DNA from: Bacteroidales bacterium
GTDB taxonomy: Bacteria; Bacteroidota; Bacteroidia; Bacteroidales; UBA3824
Direction of reading: 5' to 3'
Length of the DNA stretch: 64,000 nt
Assembly (NCBI GenBank): GCA_016286055.1
Contig: JAEERW010000001.1
Location: 248,001 to 312,000, forward strand
Shown here: positions 1 to 9,830 of the stretch, piece after piece
Numbering within the stretch: the first letter of the stretch is position 1
Layout: each line of letters opens with the position of its first letter
Notes under the pieces: generated by a model
What the model saw: the letters and a program-made list of their open reading frames with translations, nothing else
Database searches by the model: none
What the model was told of the DNA's origin: nothing
Made by a program: the position numbers and the translations under genes

Positions 1-1
1 T

Positions 2-487
2 CCCTCGCCGTCAAACGATGTCCAAAAATACCTGATTTTTAGAAAAAAACCTAACGATTCACAGTTTGATACATTAGCATCGGTGGCGGCAACTGAAGTT
101 TCATACACCGACCAAACCGCTCTCCCCGGACAAAAATATCATTATGCTATACAGGCAGTAGATAATTTTGGTTTGGCATCTGCAATGACAAAAAAATCGT
201 TCAGCGTGCCGCAAAACAAAGAAGCAACAGTGCAACTTAAGAAAAAAATCGACGGTAATATGCTCACACTCAGTTGGACAAGTACACTCAACAAGCAACC
301 GGGGTATGTGATAGTTTACCGTCAGGTCAACGACAAACCTTTGCAAACCTATTCGCAAATCAACGACAAAGGTTCGTTTACCGACAACAATCTTGTGCTT
401 GGCAGCAGTTATATGTACTGCGTAAGGTTGGTATTTTCCGATGGCACCGAATCGCCGTTGAGCAATGAAATTAAATTTGAAATGTAA
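2..487 (+). CDS. C-terminal end of an Fn3-domain surface/secreted protein (5' truncated by window edge)
   Basis: The reading frame is open from base 2, so the true start lies before the window; the GTG at 83 is internal. The visible ~161 residues show two fibronectin type III-like units: the end of one (YTDQTALPGQKYHYAIQAVD, a typical Fn3 F-G strand with the conserved Y.Y.v.avd pattern), then a second starting near LKKKIDGNMLTLSWT and ending in YMYCVRLVFSDGTESPLSNE. Fn3 units of this kind are extracellular spacer or adhesion modules in Bacteroidota. The stop is 23 nt before the next gene, so it probably heads or belongs to the operon of large exported proteins that follows. The function of the missing N-terminus cannot be judged. 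Confidence 0.8.
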   Translation, partial: PSPSNDVQKYLIFRKKPNDSQFDTLASVAATEVSYTDQTALPGQKYHYAIQAVDNFGLASAMTKKSFSVPQNKEATVQLKKKIDGNMLTLSWTSTLNKQPGYVIVYRQVNDKPLQTYSQINDKGSFTDNNLVLGSSYMYCVRLVFSDGTESPLSNEIKFEM

Positions 488-510
488 ATAAAACTTTCTA
501 CTAACTAAAT

Positions 511-3500
511 ATGAAACGTCTATTACTTGTAACAATTTTAGCATTATCCGTAGCGCTTTGTTATGGGCAGAATTTCAAAGACCAAATGCGTGGCATATTG
601 TCTGATGCCGGCAAGGTATGCTTGAGTAATGCCACTAATGAATGGTTCAACAAACTTGACCAGTCTGACAAGCGTAGGATAGAATCAGCCATCAACCTTA
701 GCAACAAGGTGGAAGAGATGGCAAACTATGTATCAAACCTTCGCGATCTGATTAAAAATCGTCAGATACCTCTGCCGGTGGGCATCAAAAACGACGCCGG
801 ATACAACTTGGTGGTGTCGGAAATTGTGCACGACAACGATACCGCTGCCACCATATTAATGTCGTGCGTGATACCTTTGAAAAGTTGCATACTTGGATTC
901 GAAGGCAAATTTACTATTACGGGCAAGGCAGGTGTCTGTTCTCCCGGTAAAATTAGTATGATAGCCCCGGTTTCGTTTGGCAAAAACATCAGAGTGGTGT
1001 TCGACAAAGGCACATACGCTGAGTTTGATTGCGATGGCATCACCAAGTTTCACGCCAACGCTGTGGTAGAAATCGACTCCACAAACCTTGTGTTTTACGA
1101 CGAGCGGGATTATATTACCAAACAAGTACCCAAGTTTTACACCACATTGGATTTTCAAGAGGTAAACGACTTTGCATTTTCGTTAGACAAAAAGGTGAAA
1201 TTTGGTTTTAAAAATCTCAAAGACTGGATTTTTACCTTAGAACGTCTCGATTTCGATAATAGCGAAACAGTTACTAATACCAATATCAAATTTCCCGATG
1301 GTTATTTCGACAAAACCACCGAAAAGAATCTTTGGCGGGGAGTGTCGATAGGTAAATCATCATTGAAGTTTCCAAAATCGTTTAGCAAAGACTCCATAAA
1401 GACCACCACAATTAATTGCGACTATTTTATTATCGACGACAACGGCTTTACCATCTATGCCAATGTCCACAATTTGGCGTGGGAACTCGACAAAAACAAG
1501 CCCTTTGCCATCAACGTTGACAACGCCGAGTTTAATATGCTCAAAAACGACATCAAAAAAGTGGCGTTCGACGGTGAGTTCAACTGGAAAGCCCTCGGCC
1601 GTTTTTCTCGTCACCAGTACGAAGCCTACTACAACGATGCATCCAACGAGTTTGACCTAAAAACCAACCTTGGCGATTCGCTCGTGCTCAACTTTATCTG
1701 TGCCGAACTCGAATTAGACAAGGCCTCCAAAATGGATCTCAAAATTCGCGACGGCAAATTTATCCCCTCTGTAACCGCCCACGGCAAGCTCACTATCAAA
1801 GCAGGAGAGAAAAACTCAGCACTCAATATTCCACAGTTGGGATTTCAGAATATGTACATAGGTTTGGAATCACCCTACTTTAAACCAGGCACATGGAGTC
1901 TCGAAGGTGTGGCAACATCCAAATTTGCCGGCATGGAACTACAACTCAACAAACTATCGTTCAACAACGAACGCCTCAATCTCGATGTAGATATGCAGTT
2001 CGGCGATATAGTTAGGGCGGGCGGAGCATTCAATATCTATGGTGATTTTAAAAATTTTAAATTCCAAGACTTTGAAATAACGAGATTTGCGCTCGGATAC
2101 TCATCTCCCACATTTAGCATTGATGGTCAAGCGATTTTCGATAAAAACGACCCCATCTTTGGCAACTTTTTTCGCGCTGATGTAAAAGTAAAACTTGTAG
2201 ACCTTTTTGAAGTTAACGCCACGGGACTATTTGGCAAAGTCAACGGCAACAAATATTTCTTTTCCGACCTGATGTTAGAAACCGGAGGCGTGCTTTTTAT
2301 GATACCACCCAAGTTTGATGTCTACGGCATTGGCGGAGGTGTTTATCGTCACATGCAGCAAACCGCCGAAGTACTTCCAGAGGGCAAAACCTCCTCTGGT
2401 ATTTATTACAAACCCGATATGAACGTGGGATTTGGATTTACCGCCGCACTCAAATTCGGCATCGTTAACCGAAATATATGCGATGTAAAGACTATGCTTG
2501 ACATACAGTTCAACAATAATTGGGGACTCAATTATGTGCAGTTTAAAGGCGACGCAGTATTCTTCAACGGCAACGAAAAATTTGGAAGCATAGTTCAAAA
2601 CGCCAACACTATGCTTAAGGCATTAGGTGAGGATGCTCGTATTGAAGAGACTAACGGCAACAAACTCGCAACTCCATCGTTTAACGGGCAGTACCCCCTC
2701 TCAGCCTCCACTCTCATCAAATACGACAACACCAACAAATCATTATTCACATATCTTAGGGCTCATCTCAAACTGGGTCCGTTGCATGGCAAAGGCAATG
2801 ATAATAAACTTGTTGACGCCACCGCTCTATTTAGCCCAAAAGAGTGGTATATTCACGTTGGCACACCCTACGACCGCTGTGGAATTGTATTGGAATTGTC
2901 CAAGTTGAATTTCGACATCAATAGTTACTTTATGCTTGGTAAAATCGATCCAAGATTGCCTGAACCAGATATAAGGTTAAAATCACTATTTACCGACGCA
3001 CAGTGGAAGTCTTACATCAATCGTAGCCACACCGCTGCCGACTCTATCAGCAATGGCAAGGGTGTAGCATTTGGAGCAGGATTTGCACTTGGAGTTAAAG
3101 CAAATCCGTGGCCCTTTTACGCTGAACTCAATGTGGCTTCGGGAGGTGAATTTGTTCTTACAAATTTAGGTAAGGATACCCACTGTGTAGGAAGAACAGG
3201 CTCTATAGGTATTGATGGATGGTATGCCAAAGCGCAGTTGTGGGCATACTTAGATGCAAAACTCGGCATGAGTGTAAAATTCTTTGGCAAACGACGTGAA
3301 TTCAATATTTTTGACGCAGCAGCAGGTGTGGCTTTGCAAGGCGCTGGCCCAGATCCTTTTTATTGTACAGGTTTAGTGGGATGTAGATACAGCGTTTTAG
3401 GAGGTTTGTTCAAGGGTAAATGCTCAGTAGAATTTGAAATTGGCGAACCTTGCGAAGTAGTGCAAGGCAACGACCTACTTGGTCAAACCATTATTTCTTC

Positions 3501-4950
3501 GCTCACTCCTGAAAAAAATAGCACCGATGTAAATGTTTTTGTATCGCCTCAGGCACTGCTCAATGTGGCCTGCAATGTTACTATGCCATTGGAAATAGAT
3601 GGCAAAAAGAATATTTACAAAGTGGTGGTAGAAAACGTGGGATTATATCTTGGTAATTCTGATAAATCTATGGAAGGTGAAACGGATATTGACGACGAAG
3701 GTCTTGTAATCACCTTCAATCCCGCTGATGCTCTTGAAGAAAACTCTGAATATACATTTAAAGTGGAAGTCTCGTTCCAGCAATTTGTTAATGGAAGATG
3801 GGAAATAGTAAAAGACCCCGATGGCGAAGAATATGTTGAAAAGTCAGAGGTAAGATTCACATCTGGCAAGCGTCCCGACCATATCGACCCCGAACACATC
3901 ATTTGCTCATATCCTGTAGACCGTATGTACAATTTCTACTGCCGAGAATCCACCACAGGCTATATTTGTCTTGATGTGCCGTTTGCCTATCTTTTCAACA
4001 ATGTTCCTGAAGGATATGAACAAAAACTGAGAATTTCCACACTCAACGGTAGTTCGCAAACCACATCATTCTCACACTTTGCCAGCAACGAAGTAACAAT
4101 GGATTCAAGAAAAGAGCGTTACGAAATTTCGTTCGACATTTCTAATATTTCGTTTGCTCCTCAAACAATCTATAAACTCGAGATTGTTAACATTCCCAAA
4201 CGTACCGCCATACTCAACGAAAACGTTTCTACCGACTATATAGTCAAAGGCGAAGACTCCACCCGCAACATTGCTGCCGAAGGCAACTTCACCCAATTAG
4301 AAACCAAACAAATCTGTGAAATCAATTTCCGCACCAGCAAGTTTGAAAAATTTAAAGACAAAGTAAATTCGATTGATATTGATGGAAAAGCGTTTATTGA
4401 TGGGGATGACATCTATATGAAAAATATGTCAAAAGGATTTGCTTGTGATGACTTTTTTGATATATTTGAACAACAAGAATGGGGTTCAACAAATAAATTG
4501 GTTTATCTTTCTGCCGATTTAGATAATACCAATTGGTATAATAAATCTATTTATAAAACAGTTTATACTAATTATAGAGAATCACAAATAGTTCGTGACC
4601 GACCGTTTAGTTATCCCCCTGTTGATGCTATGTCTATATTTAATCCGCTTTCCTTAAACCATGATCAACTCACCGATACCGAAATTAAAAACGGAAGAGC
4701 AGATGGTATATATGATAGCGGTATGATAACATACAATGTAATATTTGAATTACATGATGATATTAACGCTGCGCAAGATTATATTTCTTCATATTATAGG
4801 GCAGGACATATGTCAGAAACAGAATTGAAAATCCTCGACTACTCACTGCCCGAATCTTACACAAGCGGCAACTATCCATACTACCTATCGTATCGACTAC
4901 CGGGTAAAGGAACTATTACATCTTCAATTAAAAAGAATTTTAAATATTAA
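511..4950 (+). CDS. Very large exported protein with C-terminal Ig-like region
   Basis: The product has 1479 residues. Residues 1-20 form a clear signal peptide (basic KR, hydrophobic core, cut before QNFKDQ), so it is exported. Residues ~60-900 are beta-rich with many short alternating F/D/N segments and no family I recognise. Residues ~1000-1110 resemble an SbsA/Big-type Ig-like domain (NSTDVNVFVSPQ, later ENSEYTFKVEV). The last ~480 residues are paralogous to the mature part of the next gene: both have the pattern SYPxDRxxNxxxxExTxGYIxL and end in YxxSYRLPGKxxITS. It lies 23 nt after the Fn3 gene and 20 nt before the paralogous lipoprotein, so they are probably co-transcribed. It may be a structural or adhesive surface protein; function unknown. 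I see no obvious T9SS sorting domain at its C-terminus. Confidence 0.85.
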   Translation: MKRLLLVTILALSVALCYGQNFKDQMRGILSDAGKVCLSNATNEWFNKLDQSDKRRIESAINLSNKVEEMANYVSNLRDLIKNRQIPLPVGIKNDAGYNLVVSEIVHDNDTAATILMSCVIPLKSCILGFEGKFTITGKAGVCSPGKISMIAPVSFGKNIRVVFDKGTYAEFDCDGITKFHANAVVEIDSTNLVFYDERDYITKQVPKFYTTLDFQEVNDFAFSLDKKVKFGFKNLKDWIFTLERLDFDNSETVTNTNIKFPDGYFDKTTEKNLWRGVSIGKSSLKFPKSFSKDSIKTTTINCDYFIIDDNGFTIYANVHNLAWELDKNKPFAINVDNAEFNMLKNDIKKVAFDGEFNWKALGRFSRHQYEAYYNDASNEFDLKTNLGDSLVLNFICAELELDKASKMDLKIRDGKFIPSVTAHGKLTIKAGEKNSALNIPQLGFQNMYIGLESPYFKPGTWSLEGVATSKFAGMELQLNKLSFNNERLNLDVDMQFGDIVRAGGAFNIYGDFKNFKFQDFEITRFALGYSSPTFSIDGQAIFDKNDPIFGNFFRADVKVKLVDLFEVNATGLFGKVNGNKYFFSDLMLETGGVLFMIPPKFDVYGIGGGVYRHMQQTAEVLPEGKTSSGIYYKPDMNVGFGFTAALKFGIVNRNICDVKTMLDIQFNNNWGLNYVQFKGDAVFFNGNEKFGSIVQNANTMLKALGEDARIEETNGNKLATPSFNGQYPLSASTLIKYDNTNKSLFTYLRAHLKLGPLHGKGNDNKLVDATALFSPKEWYIHVGTPYDRCGIVLELSKLNFDINSYFMLGKIDPRLPEPDIRLKSLFTDAQWKSYINRSHTAADSISNGKGVAFGAGFALGVKANPWPFYAELNVASGGEFVLTNLGKDTHCVGRTGSIGIDGWYAKAQLWAYLDAKLGMSVKFFGKRREFNIFDAAAGVALQGAGPDPFYCTGLVGCRYSVLGGLFKGKCSVEFEIGEPCEVVQGNDLLGQTIISSLTPEKNSTDVNVFVSPQALLNVACNVTMPLEIDGKKNIYKVVVENVGLYLGNSDKSMEGETDIDDEGLVITFNPADALEENSEYTFKVEVSFQQFVNGRWEIVKDPDGEEYVEKSEVRFTSGKRPDHIDPEHIICSYPVDRMYNFYCRESTTGYICLDVPFAYLFNNVPEGYEQKLRISTLNGSSQTTSFSHFASNEVTMDSRKERYEISFDISNISFAPQTIYKLEIVNIPKRTAILNENVSTDYIVKGEDSTRNIAAEGNFTQLETKQICEINFRTSKFEKFKDKVNSIDIDGKAFIDGDDIYMKNMSKGFACDDFFDIFEQQEWGSTNKLVYLSADLDNTNWYNKSIYKTVYTNYRESQIVRDRPFSYPPVDAMSIFNPLSLNHDQLTDTEIKNGRADGIYDSGMITYNVIFELHDDINAAQDYISSYYRAGHMSETELKILDYSLPESYTSGNYPYYLSYRLPGKGTITSSIKKNFKY

Positions 4951-4970
4951 TAATATAATCAATTACATCA

Positions 4971-6476
4971 ATGAAAAAAATATCTATATTGTTAACAATC
5001 GTGGCTATGTCTTCGAGTGTTATAATCTCCTCGTGCAAAAAGGAAGATGAAGTAAAATTCACAGAAAAAGATTCTGTAAATGTTATAAAAGTGCTAAAAC
5101 GTTCCAAATGGGATATTCATGGAAAATACAACCCAGTAGACGGAGAACAAAATGTACCTGTTGGCGTTGTTATGACTATCAAACCGCAATTTGCGCTCAA
5201 TGCTCCGTTTGATGTAGACCTTGCTGGTACTACTTGTACCTACCGCTACGACCTTACATCATGCGCTATTACCGACCCTTCGGGCAACAATTTTTTAACT
5301 AACTATCAATACAACGAAAATGATACTTGCATATATATAACCAACAAAATACTCAATCCCGACACCCAATATTCCCTTACATCCACAATAGTACTATCAC
5401 AACTTGTTGATGGCAATTGGCAACCAGTGGTATATAAAGGTGCTCCATTGGAACATACATATTCCTCAGTATTTCAAACGGGTCAATTAGCCGACACTAT
5501 CAATCCCGCTGATATTCTATTCTCTTATCCGATAGATCGCCAATTAAACTATATGCCTAAAGAGTATACCAAAGGCTATATAATGCTTAGTAATTCTTAT
5601 CGCGAATTTTTTGAAGGAATCTCGTCTAATGATATGAAATTGGTAGTTAGAAACATTAGTGAAGAAAATACCTCTGACCAAACCACTACATATACCGTAT
5701 CTGAAAGTCATGAAGTAGAAAAACAAATAGCAAGTATTGATTTCTCACTCAATAATATCAACTTTCAACCCAACACGATATACACTCTTATGTTCTATTG
5801 TGGCGCAAAAAAAATTCACCAAATATATTTCCGCACAAGTTACCATCCCGACCTTAAAACAAGATTGGATAATAATAAAAGTTTTTTTGATGGGGAAATA
5901 GGAGTATATTTCGTTAATGATTTTTATGTTCTTTTACAAAGTGGAAAATTAGATGAAAATCCTGATAAATTTGAATGTCAAACTATGAATGGCTTTTCGG
6001 CTAATGAAACATTGAATACATGTCTGATGCCTATGGAATTAGTTCTCGACAATGCTGATTGGTATTTGCAAACACCTTATAAATCTATTTACGATAATAA
6101 CTCTCCGGCTGTAGATTTTTATGATTATCAAAATGCATGTTTTCATAATCCTGTAAAATTCCCACCTATTAATGCTTTGGCATTATACCCATTTGGATAT
6201 TCTAATGTGGAAAATCGTTGGGGCAATATTCCGATTCCTTTTCTATCAGATGAGAATATCAAGACAAAAACTATAGATGCTACTAAAACATATAGATTTA
6301 TCAATTCTTTCTATTCTTTTGCTAACAAAGAATACCGAGCACATGGCAATCTCGATTATGACATTTTTTACAAAGGCAATTATGTTTATAAAATCTCGTA
6401 TCGTTTGCCGGGGAAAAATATTATTACCTCCAAACATACTCATTCACTAACTAAAACAACAACAGAACAACCATGA
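4971..6476 (+). CDS. Lipoprotein paralogous to the C-terminal third of the upstream giant protein
   Basis: The product has 501 residues. The N-terminus is a lipoprotein signal (MKKISILL..., lipobox ISSC with the lipidated Cys at residue 22), so it is membrane-anchored. After a short charged linker comes an Ig-like segment (NPVDGEQNVPVGVVM, NPDTQYSLTSTIVLSQ), then the shared module FSYPIDRQLNY ... TKGYIMLS and the terminal VYKISYRLPGKNIITS. These match residues ~1000-1479 of the 511-4950 product, so the two are paralogous modules in tandem. The stop overlaps the next start by 4 nt (ATGA), a strong sign of translational coupling with the T9SS-type cargo gene. Function is unknown; a surface-complex subunit is plausible from context only. 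Confidence 0.85.
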   Translation: MKKISILLTIVAMSSSVIISSCKKEDEVKFTEKDSVNVIKVLKRSKWDIHGKYNPVDGEQNVPVGVVMTIKPQFALNAPFDVDLAGTTCTYRYDLTSCAITDPSGNNFLTNYQYNENDTCIYITNKILNPDTQYSLTSTIVLSQLVDGNWQPVVYKGAPLEHTYSSVFQTGQLADTINPADILFSYPIDRQLNYMPKEYTKGYIMLSNSYREFFEGISSNDMKLVVRNISEENTSDQTTTYTVSESHEVEKQIASIDFSLNNINFQPNTIYTLMFYCGAKKIHQIYFRTSYHPDLKTRLDNNKSFFDGEIGVYFVNDFYVLLQSGKLDENPDKFECQTMNGFSANETLNTCLMPMELVLDNADWYLQTPYKSIYDNNSPAVDFYDYQNACFHNPVKFPPINALALYPFGYSNVENRWGNIPIPFLSDENIKTKTIDATKTYRFINSFYSFANKEYRAHGNLDYDIFYKGNYVYKISYRLPGKNIITSKHTHSLTKTTTEQP

Positions 6477-9400
6477 TAAAGCGTATGAAAAAAAATATAA
6501 TGATATCATTATTGCTTCTGTTTTTTTTAGGAGTGCAGATTGGATATTCGCAAACAAAAAATACAATATATTGTTTGCAATGTGACGTTGAAATGCTAAG
6601 TTCTTTTTTTGAGGATTATTATCTTAATACAATAGATACAATCACCTATACATATAATAAATCGTCAGGTAAATATACTATTGCTTATTACCCTAAAGGT
6701 AAATCTACAGTTTTTTCGATTTATTGCACTAAAAAATCAAAGTATAGGACCCGAACCGATGATCCCAATTATATTGAACGGGTTGTACAATATGGAGGCA
6801 GTGATAATCCTCCACTTATTGTTGACCTTGATACTTTTAAATTAGATTATACTTATCAACTAAATATTGTAGATTGGTATTATTATGATTCTAATGGTGG
6901 TCAGACGGTGAACCGAACAATAGCCCACGTTCAACTGACTTTAGAAGAATTAAATGAAATAAACTTTTCTCCAACACTTTGTGAAGGCGATAATATTTAT
7001 TTTTCAGGACCGTTAAATCAATTGAGTTCAACTGAGGATTTAACGGCGCATACTTATAAAACCAGTTCTGTAGTAGTCCATCCTGAATTATTTATAAGCC
7101 CTAAGCCTGAATATAATTCAGAAGATTATAATTGGCAACCGATTTCTTTAAGTGATTTTACTTTTGACAACTATCAAACATTCCTTAAAAATACATTTGC
7201 TTGTGAAGATATGTTTCTTAAACATTTTGTTTTAAAACTTAAGTATTATAATGTAGAAACTCTTCCTCCAAGTCACTTGCCAGTTTACCATCGTCCATAT
7301 CAAGTTGATGAAAATGAATTTTATGTAGTTGAAGATGACAATGGTGGGTCCAAATTGCATCTGGCATTAAACGAAGGCGATACATTGGACATTTACAATT
7401 TTTTTAGAAATGAAAAAAATATAAATGTTTCTATTTCGGATTTAGAAGATGGTTTTGTTCGGAACAAAAATTCAAATGGTGAGATTATAGATGGATTTTA
7501 TAACATTTCAGAGTCAAATCGTTTGACATTTGGTAATAAATCCCAAGGCGGGCCGACTTGTACCTCTATGCGTTATGTGTATATCCCCGAAATTCAATAT
7601 AATTATATTAATAATACAGAGACGCATACATTTTGGTATCCAACAGAAGAGAGAAATGCTGTTACCTTAAAATTTAAATACCCTAAAGATGATGATTTGG
7701 ATCATGATTTGAATTATAGTTTTACATCTGACTGTGATTTTGTTTTTGATAAAAAGGAAATAGAAAATGGTCTTATTTATGTACCTAATTCAACAATTAA
7801 TGGAAAAAAAGTCCCTAAACCATGTCATGTTGATTCAATTTTATTTGCCACAAAAAAAGATTTTAAAAAAATTGATTTAACAATTACTTCAAAAAATGGA
7901 ACTCAGCAGTTTGCTCCGGTGCATATAACACTTAAAGATTTAAAAGTCTATCCCATCATCGAATCCGAGGGAGGGCCATCCTTAACACAACCTGAATGCC
8001 ACGATTCTCCTGCCAAATTCACATTCCCTAAATTTAAAGGTGGTTTGGGTCTGGAAAATGAAGATAATAATTATGTGTATTATTATACCATTAGCGGAAA
8101 TAATAAAGAAGGTGGTGCTATTATTGAATCAGGCCCAATTAAAAATGATGATAAATTTATTGAATTAAATACAGAAATAACTGATTTTACTGTAAAAATA
8201 ACAGATTCATCAGGGAATAACGACACTGAAAATAATAATACTGTCAATGAAGATACAGGAATTGATGAACGATCCTTTAGTTTTGATGATAAGGTTTTTT
8301 ATGTTACTCGCCCCGGACCATTATCAATCTCTATATCATCTACAAATCCTCTGTGTAATGGTGATAGTAATGGTGTAATCACGGTAACTCCGACAAGCCT
8401 TAGTTATCCTAATGCAGAAGATAATTATTATAAGTGGTCTGTATATAATGATAGTTCAGAAGATCCTTTATATTTGTCCGATATTAAAGGTCCAAAAGCC
8501 GAAGGTTTACCTGCAGGTTCATACCAAGTAGAGTTTAAAAACCATCTCTGTTCAATATCATATAGTAGTATTACTCTTGAAGATCCCCCTCTATTAAAAA
8601 TCACTGATCCTACAGCCTCCCATGTTATATGCAATGGTTACAGCACAGGTAAAATAGAGTCTTCGGTTGATGGAGGAACGCCTTTTGAAAAACCTTCTGT
8701 GCCTTATCATTATCATTGGGCGCAGCAAAAACCAATTGTAGATCCTTGGAATAGCGAGCCTTCTACATCCAGTCTTTACAATCTTCCTGCGGGCTATTAC
8801 AAACTTACAGTTACCGACGCCCACGATTGCCAAGATTCAACCGGCTGGATAGAAATATCCCAGCCCGACGCGCTCGACAACTCACTTACCCCGAGTTACA
8901 CTATTTGTAAGGGCGGCGAACTTGCTATCGACGACGGCAAAGAAAATCCGAGATTATTTACCAAATACGAATGGATACAGCCTGATGGCACTATCAAGCA
9001 AGGACGCCCCATAGTGGTAGACTCCACAATGCCGCAAGGACAATATATTCTTAAATCTATCAACGAAGATAATTGTTTTACTCTCGACACCACATTGATA
9101 ACCTTTGCCGAAAACGACCTCCCTGTCAAATTTTTGGTGCCATCAGAATCGTTTCTCGCCGACACATTGGTGATTGCCGAAGATTCTGAAATAGATGCCG
9201 ACTTCAATTGGTACTATGAGTACAATTCCGAAATGTTTAAAGACATTACCGAACAGCTTGCCGACAGAAACAAAAACCAGACATACCTTTGGGTGGAACG
9301 AAGCGGCTGCGACACCATTACCATGTTTGCTGAAAACGGATTCTGCAAGGTGAGTCTCAGCAAGGCGGTAACCATCATCAACGATTTCCGCCCCGAAGGC

Positions 9401-9691
9401 TACGACTACACAATAGCCGCCGCAGGCATATTCAGCCGTTTGCAGATAGGTCCCAACCCCAACAACGGCGAGTTCACACTCTTTGCCAACCTCACCGAGG
9501 AGTCGGAGCTCGATGTAAGTCTTTACGATGTTTCGCGCTCGCGCCGCATACCCTTGGATTTCTCCAAGTACAAGACCCCTTCCGACCGCTATCAGATTCC
9601 GTTCCAGGGTCTCGGTCTGCGCACAGGCATCTACACCCTCCTCGTCTCCGCCAACGGCGAAACCAAACAGATAAAGTTTGTGGTGGAATAG
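6473..9691 (+). CDS. T9SS-type secreted protein with SprB repeats
   Basis: The product has 1072 residues, overlapping the upstream lipoprotein gene by 4 nt. A signal peptide covers residues 1-27 (cut after GYSQ; ATG at 6485 is an alternative start giving a tidier signal). Residues ~616-700 and ~705-798 each look like SprB repeats (pattern NPLCNGDSNGVITV...; hallmark C-x-G-x-S-x-G-x-I followed by LPAGxYxLxVTDxxxC). Residues ~988-1072 form a type A T9SS C-terminal sorting domain: GPNPNNGEFTL, a LYDVS strand, then LRTGIYTLLVSANGE and a final KFVVE. By family knowledge such cargo crosses the outer membrane through the Por/Gld system and is anchored or released at the cell surface. The 5' two-thirds are very AT-rich while the last ~900 nt are GC-rich, suggesting a mosaic gene (see findings). 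Confidence 0.9.
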   Translation: MIKRMKKNIMISLLLLFFLGVQIGYSQTKNTIYCLQCDVEMLSSFFEDYYLNTIDTITYTYNKSSGKYTIAYYPKGKSTVFSIYCTKKSKYRTRTDDPNYIERVVQYGGSDNPPLIVDLDTFKLDYTYQLNIVDWYYYDSNGGQTVNRTIAHVQLTLEELNEINFSPTLCEGDNIYFSGPLNQLSSTEDLTAHTYKTSSVVVHPELFISPKPEYNSEDYNWQPISLSDFTFDNYQTFLKNTFACEDMFLKHFVLKLKYYNVETLPPSHLPVYHRPYQVDENEFYVVEDDNGGSKLHLALNEGDTLDIYNFFRNEKNINVSISDLEDGFVRNKNSNGEIIDGFYNISESNRLTFGNKSQGGPTCTSMRYVYIPEIQYNYINNTETHTFWYPTEERNAVTLKFKYPKDDDLDHDLNYSFTSDCDFVFDKKEIENGLIYVPNSTINGKKVPKPCHVDSILFATKKDFKKIDLTITSKNGTQQFAPVHITLKDLKVYPIIESEGGPSLTQPECHDSPAKFTFPKFKGGLGLENEDNNYVYYYTISGNNKEGGAIIESGPIKNDDKFIELNTEITDFTVKITDSSGNNDTENNNTVNEDTGIDERSFSFDDKVFYVTRPGPLSISISSTNPLCNGDSNGVITVTPTSLSYPNAEDNYYKWSVYNDSSEDPLYLSDIKGPKAEGLPAGSYQVEFKNHLCSISYSSITLEDPPLLKITDPTASHVICNGYSTGKIESSVDGGTPFEKPSVPYHYHWAQQKPIVDPWNSEPSTSSLYNLPAGYYKLTVTDAHDCQDSTGWIEISQPDALDNSLTPSYTICKGGELAIDDGKENPRLFTKYEWIQPDGTIKQGRPIVVDSTMPQGQYILKSINEDNCFTLDTTLITFAENDLPVKFLVPSESFLADTLVIAEDSEIDADFNWYYEYNSEMFKDITEQLADRNKNQTYLWVERSGCDTITMFAENGFCKVSLSKAVTIINDFRPEGYDYTIAAAGIFSRLQIGPNPNNGEFTLFANLTEESELDVSLYDVSRSRRIPLDFSKYKTPSDRYQIPFQGLGLRTGIYTLLVSANGETKQIKFVVE

Positions 9692-9761
9692 TAATGTTAA
9701 CAAAAGTAATCCGTTGATAATGTATCTTTTTTTCTCCACCCCAATAAAAAAAACGTCATAA

Positions 9762-9794
9762 TTGATACAGTTATCAGATTTATCAATATATTTG
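9762..9794 (+). promoter_or_regulatory. Bacteroidota promoter for the 9831 lipoprotein gene
   Basis: TTG at 9762-9764, 22 nt, then TATATTTG at 9787-9794, matching the TTG/TAnnTTTG form used by the Bacteroidota primary sigma factor. The spacer is slightly longer than the ~19-20 nt seen at other promoters in this window. The predicted start of transcription is ~30 nt before the ATG. Confidence 0.6.
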
Positions 9795-9830
9795 CAATCG
9801 AATTTTAACACCAATATAATTTATAACACA

